Source: Enhygromyxa salina
Lineage (GTDB): Bacteria; Myxococcota_A; Polyangia; Nannocystales; Nannocystaceae
Assembly: GCF_002994635.1 (NCBI RefSeq)
Contig: NZ_PVNL01000110.1
Coordinates: 1-64,000, forward strand
Reading direction: 5' to 3'
DNA: 64,000 bases
A program made the position numbers and the translations under genes. Positions within the stretch are counted from its first letter, which is position 1. Each line of letters starts with the position of its first letter. The notes under the pieces were generated by a model that was not told the origin of the DNA, searched no databases, and saw only the letters and a program-made list of their open reading frames with translations. Below, piece by piece: positions 58,039-64,000 of the stretch.

Positions 58039-58788
58039 ATGCGGTCTCCCGCCAGCGACAGCCCATGGGGGTTGCTCTTGCTCGTGTCGTTGGGGGTCGC
58101 GTGTGGCAGGGCGGAGCCCGGCGCCGCCGTGCCGCGCAGCGAGCCCGCCGCCGCTGCACCGCTGGAGAAGAACCTCGCAGACCCAGGTCAGGACGCCGAG
58201 CTGACCGAGCCGGCGGTGGCGCGGGTTGATCTCGTCGCCGAATTTCACCGGACTCGCGTTGGGGGCGGCGGCGGGTTTTGGGTGCTCGGTATGATCGCAA
58301 ATCCGCACTCGCACCCGGTGACGGACGTACGCCCGCGCGTGAAATTTCTCGACGCCGAGGGCGAGGTTGTCGGTGACGCTCAGAGCCAAATTCCTCAGCC
58401 GCTCGCCGCTGGCGCTCGCGTGGCCGTCGCCGTGCTCGTCGCCGAACCGGTCGAGCATGATCAGCTGACGCTGCTCGCGAGCGCGGTCGGGAGCGACGCG
58501 CAGCTGCCACCGGCCCTGCCACTGAAGCTCGAGCACGAACCACCGCTGCGCGCCGACCTCGGTGGTTGGTTTGTCGTTGGCAGCGTGACCAACACCAGCG
58601 ATGAGCTGATCGAGGCCGTGCGCCTGGAGATCCAGGGTCTCGACCGCGCCGGCAAGCTGCTCGGGGTCGACTGGCTGGTGCTCGACTCGATCCCGGCGCA
58701 ACAGACGATCGAGTTTGATGTCGGTGACCTGCGCTACGACGAGCCTCCCCACAGCTTCGCGCTGAAGCTGCGCCGCGAAACTCCCTGA
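58039..58788 (+). CDS. Lipoprotein with FxLYD-like domains
   Basis: A 249-residue lipoprotein with signal GLLLLVSLGVAC (lipobox GVAC) and an Ala/Pro linker. Two similar beta-sandwich units follow: GFWVLGMIANPHSHPVTDVR with KFLDAEGEVVGD, and GWFVVGSVTNTSDELIEAVR with EIQGLDRAGKLLGVDW. These are the G-x-V-x-N and D-x-x-G-x-x-L patterns of FxLYD domains. Such domains are common in surface lipoproteins of unknown binding role. A 150-base gap separates it from the divergent protease start. Confidence 0.75.
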   Translation: MRSPASDSPWGLLLLVSLGVACGRAEPGAAVPRSEPAAAAPLEKNLADPGQDAELTEPAVARVDLVAEFHRTRVGGGGGFWVLGMIANPHSHPVTDVRPRVKFLDAEGEVVGDAQSQIPQPLAAGARVAVAVLVAEPVEHDQLTLLASAVGSDAQLPPALPLKLEHEPPLRADLGGWFVVGSVTNTSDELIEAVRLEIQGLDRAGKLLGVDWLVLDSIPAQQTIEFDVGDLRYDEPPHSFALKLRRETP

Positions 58789-58810
58789 AGGCCCGGGCTA
58801 GAGGCCTGGG

Positions 58811-59557
58811 CTAGAGGCTCTCGGGCTGCGGGGTCTCGATGTAGTCCTGGGCGATCTCCAAGATCGACTGCAGCGCCCCGTGCAGCTCGAACTCGCGGGC
58901 CTCCACACGCTTGCGATAGACCGTGCGGCCCAGCGACCAGGCGGTGGCGACCCACAGTCCCATGCCCAGCGGGATCAAGCCTGGCAGCCCGAGGATCGCC
59001 AGCGGGATCACGGGGAGCACGGCGCCGCCGCCTCCAACGCCGCCGAGCAGGGTCCCGAACACGCTCCTGACCAGCTGGTCGAGCTTCTCTTCGATCCGGA
59101 TCCGTGTGCGACCCGACCGAGGTACGATCGTCAGCGCGATCGAGCGTGACCAGCCAGGGCCGGCGCGGCTGTGCGAGGGGTGGGCGGTCCAGGTCAGCGA
59201 GCGGCCGATCAGCGAGGCCACACCCAGCTCACCGGTGTGGCGACGGACCGCCTCGATCACGTACTCGTACGCGGGGACGGGGATCTCGCCGTCGAGCGTG
59301 ACCTCGAACAGGATCGTCCGGGGCCCACCCACGCTCGGCGAGCTGCGGTCACGCCGCGACTGTCGCAAGGTCAGCTCGGCGGCCGCGCGACGCACATATA
59401 CGGGGCTGATCCCCGCCGAGGTCGCGACTTCTTCGAGCTCGGCGACGGTCATGCGCATCACGTCTTCGGCTTGGCGCTGCAGCTCGGCGGCTCGCTCGAG
59501 GATCAACGCTGCTTCCGGCTCGGGGTATCTGTGCACGTAGCGGCCTACCTGTGGCAT
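58811..59557 (-). CDS. Membrane protein with N-terminal helical domain
   Basis: A 248-residue protein. The N-terminal region (ALILERAAELQRQAEDVMRMTVAELEEVATSAGISP, then YVRRAAAELT) is a helical module seen in many bacterial membrane proteins. The middle is a beta-rich domain (EVTLDGEIPVPAYEYVIEAV, then RTRIRIEEKLDQLV). Two membrane segments follow in a Gly/Leu/Pro-rich stretch (about 165-215) and a basic C-terminal tail. No specific function can be named. The ATG at 59557 is used; a TTG one codon earlier is possible. Confidence 0.7.
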   Translation of the reverse strand: MPQVGRYVHRYPEPEAALILERAAELQRQAEDVMRMTVAELEEVATSAGISPVYVRRAAAELTLRQSRRDRSSPSVGGPRTILFEVTLDGEIPVPAYEYVIEAVRRHTGELGVASLIGRSLTWTAHPSHSRAGPGWSRSIALTIVPRSGRTRIRIEEKLDQLVRSVFGTLLGGVGGGGAVLPVIPLAILGLPGLIPLGMGLWVATAWSLGRTVYRKRVEAREFELHGALQSILEIAQDYIETPQPESL

Positions 59558-59938
59558 CAACTGTCAAACCTCGGGTGGGTAGCACTGGCCGCACGACATG
59601 ATCACGTGACACATGATCAGACGCTCAGCGCGCTCGGCTTCCATGCCCTTGTGGGGTCCCAAATACTGTGGCGGTGATAGGTATCCAACCACCCGGGTCG
59701 GGCCCTGACATCGCTCGTCGTCTCGGCACTGATCTTACGTCCGACATCGCGCGGGCGCATGGTCTTGAATAGCTCAAAAGTCGTGCGCGCAAGTCCTGAC
59801 GCGGCGGTGCGCCGGTCTTTGCCGGCTCGGCCTCGGCGCCCCTGCGCGGGGTCACCCACGGCCGCGCCAGCTGCGTCACCTTCTCGCTGGGTCACGCCCC
59901 GGAAACATGCTAGCCAGCGGAGCGAACGGACCCGCGAG
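59558..59938. other. 381-base intergenic region
   Basis: Between the divergent genes at 59557 (minus) and 59939 (plus). Short frames on both strands look non-coding. No repeat or hairpin worth naming was seen; it probably holds promoters for both flanking genes. Confidence 0.35.
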
Positions 59939-60229
59939 ATGCTCCAGCAGATCACGCTGCACACGTTTGCGAACAACCACGAGTGGGAACAGGTCGACTC
60001 GTACTGGGGCAGCCCATTTTATTTTTGGGAGCGCTCTGGCGTACGCATTGATCCGCCCGTGCAGGTGCGCGTGCGCGTGCTCGGCAAGATCGTGGAGGAG
60101 TCCACCAACGGTCGCGCCCAGATCGGCGGGTTCTCGTCGATGTTCGTGCAGATCGTCGAGGCACGCGGGCGCAAGGGCGAGACGATCCGCGTGTCGATCG
60201 GCGAGCCGCTCTCGGCCGACGACGACTGA
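59939..60229 (+). CDS. Small protein, unknown
   Basis: A 96-residue protein starting MLQQITLHTFANNHEWEQVD, with SYWGSPFYFWERSGVRID, a strand-rich middle (VQVRVRVLGKIVEES) and an acidic tail (SIGEPLSADDD). No signal peptide. Composition is clearly protein-like and differs from the arginine-rich antisense frames. It lies just before the nucleotidyltransferase pair on the opposite strand (convergent), so no shared transcription is implied. No family recognised. Confidence 0.62.
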   Translation: MLQQITLHTFANNHEWEQVDSYWGSPFYFWERSGVRIDPPVQVRVRVLGKIVEESTNGRAQIGGFSSMFVQIVEARGRKGETIRVSIGEPLSADDD

Positions 60230-60261
60230 GTCGCCGCGGGCCATGGCACGAACGCGCCGCT

Positions 60262-60756
60262 TCAGCTCCGGTGTTGTTGCTCGCGCAGCGCTCGAAGCTC
60301 CGCCTCGACGATTCGGTCCTTCGGGCGTCCCACGAAGGCCTTGATCTCGATGAGCTGCTCGAGACCGATGACGTGAAAGGTCTTGCCCTCGAGCAGCTGG
60401 AATTGCACGGTCTCGAGCGCTTGGACGGGCCCGATCGGCTGGACCTCCCTGAGCACATCGAGGCGGCCGAGGTCGGTCTCGATCAGCAACATGCGGAAGC
60501 CGGCCAGATACTCGACAGGGTCGCAGATGACGCCAAGATCTGGACGCGTCACGTGCCTGGGGTGATGAGGGCGCAGCGCCGCCATCAGCTTCTCGACGTT
60601 CTCGATGGTCATCGGCGCGGCGATGTCGAGATCGCTCGTCATCGTCGATGATCCATGACAGATCGCCGCGACGCCTCCGACGACGACGAACTCGACGCCA
60701 GCATCGTGAAGCAGCTCGAGCAGCCTGTCGGTCTGCTGAGGGGACCGCTGGAACAT
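60262..60756 (-). CDS. Minimal nucleotidyltransferase (toxin-like)
   Basis: A 164-residue nucleotidyltransferase of the DUF6036/MNT type. The catalytic pattern is FVVVGGVAAICHGSS followed by TSDLDIAAPM (GG..H and DxD). The C-terminal half has a strand and a terminal helix (ALETVQFQLLEGKTFHVIGLE, then AFVGRPKDRIVEAELRAL). Relatives are often toxins that add nucleotides to tRNA or proteins and are paired with a small antitoxin. Here a 74-codon gene lies directly upstream on the same strand. ATG at 60756 follows the upstream stop; a GTG at 60798 would overlap it. Confidence 0.72.
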   Translation of the reverse strand: MFQRSPQQTDRLLELLHDAGVEFVVVGGVAAICHGSSTMTSDLDIAAPMTIENVEKLMAALRPHHPRHVTRPDLGVICDPVEYLAGFRMLLIETDLGRLDVLREVQPIGPVQALETVQFQLLEGKTFHVIGLEQLIEIKAFVGRPKDRIVEAELRALREQQHRS

Positions 60757-60769
60757 GCGCAGGCGATCG

Positions 60770-60994
60770 TCAGGGGGCGCCGTCGAGCAAGGCACCAAAT
60801 TTTTGTTGCAGCTCGAGCGCGTCGATCGCCGCTCGTCGATCGGGTGTCAGCGTGCGTGACTGCAGCTGAGCCTGGAGACGATTCATGGCCACCAGCTCCT
60901 GCAGTCGTTGCGCGGGCGTGCGCGCGAGGTTGGCGTCGAGCAAGGTCACGTCGATGCCGAAGTCGATCGCTTGCTGCCAGGCGGACCCGTCCAC
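60770..60994 (-). CDS. Small partner of the nucleotidyltransferase (antitoxin-like)
   Basis: A 74-residue soluble protein with DVTLLDANLARTPAQRLQEL and AMNRLQAQLQSRTL, mostly helical. It is translated just before the nucleotidyltransferase (14 bases between stop and the ATG at 60756). The size, order and helical composition fit an antitoxin or folding partner of a toxin-like nucleotidyltransferase. No DNA-binding signature is clear. The function is inferred from position. Confidence 0.65.
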   Translation of the reverse strand: MDGSAWQQAIDFGIDVTLLDANLARTPAQRLQELVAMNRLQAQLQSRTLTPDRRAAIDALELQQKFGALLDGAP

Positions 60995-61061
60995 GGCCCC
61001 AGTCTAGCGCCGGATCGGCGCAGCGGACAGCCCAAAGCTCGGGTAAGGGCTGTTGTCAGCT

Positions 61062-61081
61062 CGGGCGAGACTCCTCGCCCG
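61062..61081 (-). terminator. Hairpin downstream of fumC (distal)
   Basis: CGGGCGAG (61062-61069) and CTCGCCCG (61074-61081) pair perfectly around a 4-base loop. It is about 100 bases beyond the fumC stop in the direction of transcription and has no T-run. It may be a backup terminator or an attenuator for the antitoxin-like gene at 60994. Confidence 0.4.
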
Positions 61082-61134
61082 CTTGCAGGCGCCATTCTTG
61101 GACTGGTTCACCGTGGGGCAGCGGGCTGTTTGAG

Positions 61135-61159
61135 GCGTCACTGCATGTCGGAGTGACGC
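61135..61159 (-). terminator. Hairpin downstream of fumC (proximal)
   Basis: GCGTCACT (61135-61142) and AGTGACGC (61152-61159) form a perfect 8-bp stem with a 9-base loop, 25 bases after the fumC stop. No T-run follows, so Rho-independent termination is uncertain, but the position is right for a 3'-end hairpin. Confidence 0.45.
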
Positions 61160-61183
61160 GCTGCGCGCCCTTTCCCCGCTGGC

Positions 61184-62578
<1,395 letters not shown>

Positions 62579-62582
62579 GACC

Positions 62583-62594
62583 CCCTATATAGGG
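62583..62594. promoter_or_regulatory. 12-bp palindrome in the fumC/ion-channel divergent gap
   Basis: CCCTATATAGGG is a perfect palindrome occupying nearly half of the 28-base gap between the two starts. On the fumC side, its GGG forms part of the Shine-Dalgarno; its TATATA is a possible -10 element. The gap is too short for two separate promoters plus leaders, so the palindrome may be both a binding site and a shared promoter core, or the genes may have nearly leaderless mRNAs. Confidence 0.4.
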
Positions 62595-62606
62595 TATTTC
62601 ACGGGG

Positions 62607-64000
62607 GTGATCGACTCATCGCCACCGCGCCGGAGCACGCGGGTGTTTGCATGGGTGGCGCGCCTTCTGGGCCGGGTCGAGAGCCGCCTGGTGCTGTCGG
62701 CGGCGATCATCGTGAGCTTGCTTCCCTTCGAGTGGGTGCCCCGGCTCGACGCGGTGTTCTTGCTGCTGTTCCTCGTCGAGTTCGTGCTGCGCTCGCTGCT
62801 GGTGTTCCGCGGCGAGGCCCGGCACTCGCACGGGAGCCGGCGCGGGGTGACCCCGACGGAGGCCGAGCTACAGGAGGATCGGGGCTGGGAGTGGCCTTCG
62901 ACGGGGGCCCTGGTCCTGACTTTCTTCGATCTGCTGGCGCTGCTGTCGTTCGTGCCCTCGCTGGTCGGGCTCGAGCCGGACGCGGGCACCCGGTGGCTGC
63001 GCCTGTTTCGGCTGTCGCGGATGCTGCTGTTGCTGAGCTACTGGGCGCCGCTGGTCCGCGACGTGTGGTCGGTGTTGCTGCGCCACGAGCGGGCCAAGCA
63101 GGTCACGCTGATGGGCATCATCGTGCTCGCGCTGTCGTTCGCGGGCGCCGTGGTCATGGACCAGATGAGCGTGGGCCACGAGGAGCTGATCGACTTCGAC
63201 GGCGACGAAGTGTTCGGCCGCGACGCCGACGGTGAGGCCCTGGATCCCGACGATGAGCGGTTCTTCGTCCACCTGTGGTGGGCGTTTCGGCAGATCCAAG
63301 ACCCCGGCAACTTGTTGTCCTCGCCCGACCAGACCGCGGCCGTGATCGTGAGCGTGGCGCTGACGATCGTCGGACTGTTCATGGTGTCGTTCTTGATCGG
63401 TCTTGGCACCGACGTCGTGCGCGAGATGATGGAGCTGTCGCGACTCAGACCGCCAGGCCTGCATGGCCACACGATCGTCGTCAACATCGATCCCTCGACC
63501 CAGCAGCTGCTGCACGAGCTGCTCAGGTACTCGCGCAAGCTGCTGCCGGTCGGCGCCCTCTCGCTCGGCTGGGTCCAGCAGCTGGTCCGCAACAGTCGGC
63601 GTGGACTGCATGGTGGTCGCTACCTGGTCGTCGGTCGCAGCCCGGATCCGCCTGACTTCATGCGCCAGCCCGAGCTCGCGCACGTGGGCTATCGCCAGGT
63701 CAATGTCGAGGACGAGACCTTCTTGTACCGCACGGACGTGGCCGAGTCGCAGCGCGTGGTCATGCTCGCGGATCTCGACGCGAAGGACCCCGACGCCGAG
63801 ACCATCCAGGCCCTGCTCACCATCACGGAGAGCCTGCGCGAAGCCGACGAGGACGCGCGTCGACGGGCGTCCCGCTCATGGTTGCCGGTCGGTCGCGTGC
63901 GCGCGCGCTTGCTGATCGCCGAGGTCCTCGACGAGAGCAACATCCCCGCCGCCCGGGCGGCGATCGCCGGCGACGGCAGCGGCCGGGACAGCGTGCGCAC
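62607..64000 (+). CDS. Ion-channel-like membrane protein, cut by right edge
   Basis: GTG at 62607, with GGGG just before it, opens a frame that continues to the end of the window (464 codons, no stop). It has two early membrane segments (LVLSAAIIVSLLPFE and LDAVFLLLFLVEFVLRSLLV), a further pair near 105-185, and a pore region HLWWAFRQIQDPGNLLSSP followed by VIVSVALTIVGLFMVSFLIG. The cytoplasmic part has regulatory Rossmann-like elements (GLHGHTIVVNIDPS, then GGRYLVVGRSPDP). The DPGN pore sequence recalls CASTOR/POLLUX/DMI1-type channels rather than the GYG filter of K+ channels. Ion selectivity cannot be told. Confidence 0.72.
   Translation, partial: MIDSSPPRRSTRVFAWVARLLGRVESRLVLSAAIIVSLLPFEWVPRLDAVFLLLFLVEFVLRSLLVFRGEARHSHGSRRGVTPTEAELQEDRGWEWPSTGALVLTFFDLLALLSFVPSLVGLEPDAGTRWLRLFRLSRMLLLLSYWAPLVRDVWSVLLRHERAKQVTLMGIIVLALSFAGAVVMDQMSVGHEELIDFDGDEVFGRDADGEALDPDDERFFVHLWWAFRQIQDPGNLLSSPDQTAAVIVSVALTIVGLFMVSFLIGLGTDVVREMMELSRLRPPGLHGHTIVVNIDPSTQQLLHELLRYSRKLLPVGALSLGWVQQLVRNSRRGLHGGRYLVVGRSPDPPDFMRQPELAHVGYRQVNVEDETFLYRTDVAESQRVVMLADLDAKDPDAETIQALLTITESLREADEDARRRASRSWLPVGRVRARLLIAEVLDESNIPAARAAIAGDGSGRDSVR

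Overview
The window is GC-rich, densely coded and mostly protein-coding. It looks like a chromosome segment of a myxobacterium, most probably of the Nannocystineae type. The evidence is a large share of secreted lipoproteins with Gly-Asp (GDGDGD) linkers, MopE-type and Cys-rich repeats, FG-GAP propellers, a CGC/transmembrane/Arg C-terminus (MYXO-CTERM type) on a 992-residue metalloprotease, and a WGR/LRR protein of a kind common in this group. The genus is an inference. No rRNA, convincing tRNA, CRISPR array, phage or transposase was found.

Left part (1-27 kb). A decayed junction of a short-chain dehydrogenase and a GH39 glycosidase precedes a glucoamylase-like gene and a DJ-1/PfpI gene. A minus-strand coupled set follows: a 1406-residue metalloprotease/VWA/integrin-like protein, a small membrane protein, a lipoprotein, and the decayed duplicate of that lipoprotein. 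Next come single genes: GMC oxidase, serine hydrolase, FIST protein, DUF2278 protein, agmatine/peptidylarginine deiminase, JmjC-type oxygenase, LamG protein and acyl-CoA ligase. A lipoprotein built of five 49-residue repeats is followed by a three-gene RNA-repair cassette (RNA ligase, HD-polynucleotide kinase, second RNA ligase; 20954-23684) and a further FG-GAP lipoprotein pair.

Middle part (27-44 kb). This is the most unusual region. A minus-strand run from 42653 to 30197 holds an ornithine aminotransferase, three asparagine-synthetase-like enzymes, two related unknown proteins each coupled to a synthetase, a cupin, a MopE-type lipoprotein, an unknown 239-residue protein and a DUF3050 protein. 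Most junctions are ATGA or TAATG overlaps. None of the three synthetases keeps the N-terminal glutaminase cysteine, while all keep the SGG(L/V)DSS ATP-pyrophosphatase loop. They are therefore predicted to use ammonia or another amine, as in amide-forming natural-product enzymes. A B12-binding radical SAM gene converges on the run with a 3-base gap. A strong hairpin separates the run from an upstream GDGDGD lipoprotein.

Right part (44-64 kb). A GbsR/MarR-type regulator and a membrane protein share a candidate operator. A DUF3883-type nuclease gene lies between two 85-bp direct repeats derived from the 3' end of a neighbouring lipoprotein gene, and has a perfect inverted repeat just before its start. 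Then follow c-type-haem and propeller lipoproteins, coaD, a TPR-like lipoprotein, a sugar/aminoglycoside kinase-like protein, the MYXO-CTERM metalloprotease, small hypotheticals, a nucleotidyltransferase/antitoxin-like pair, fumC, and a divergent ion-channel gene cut by the right edge.
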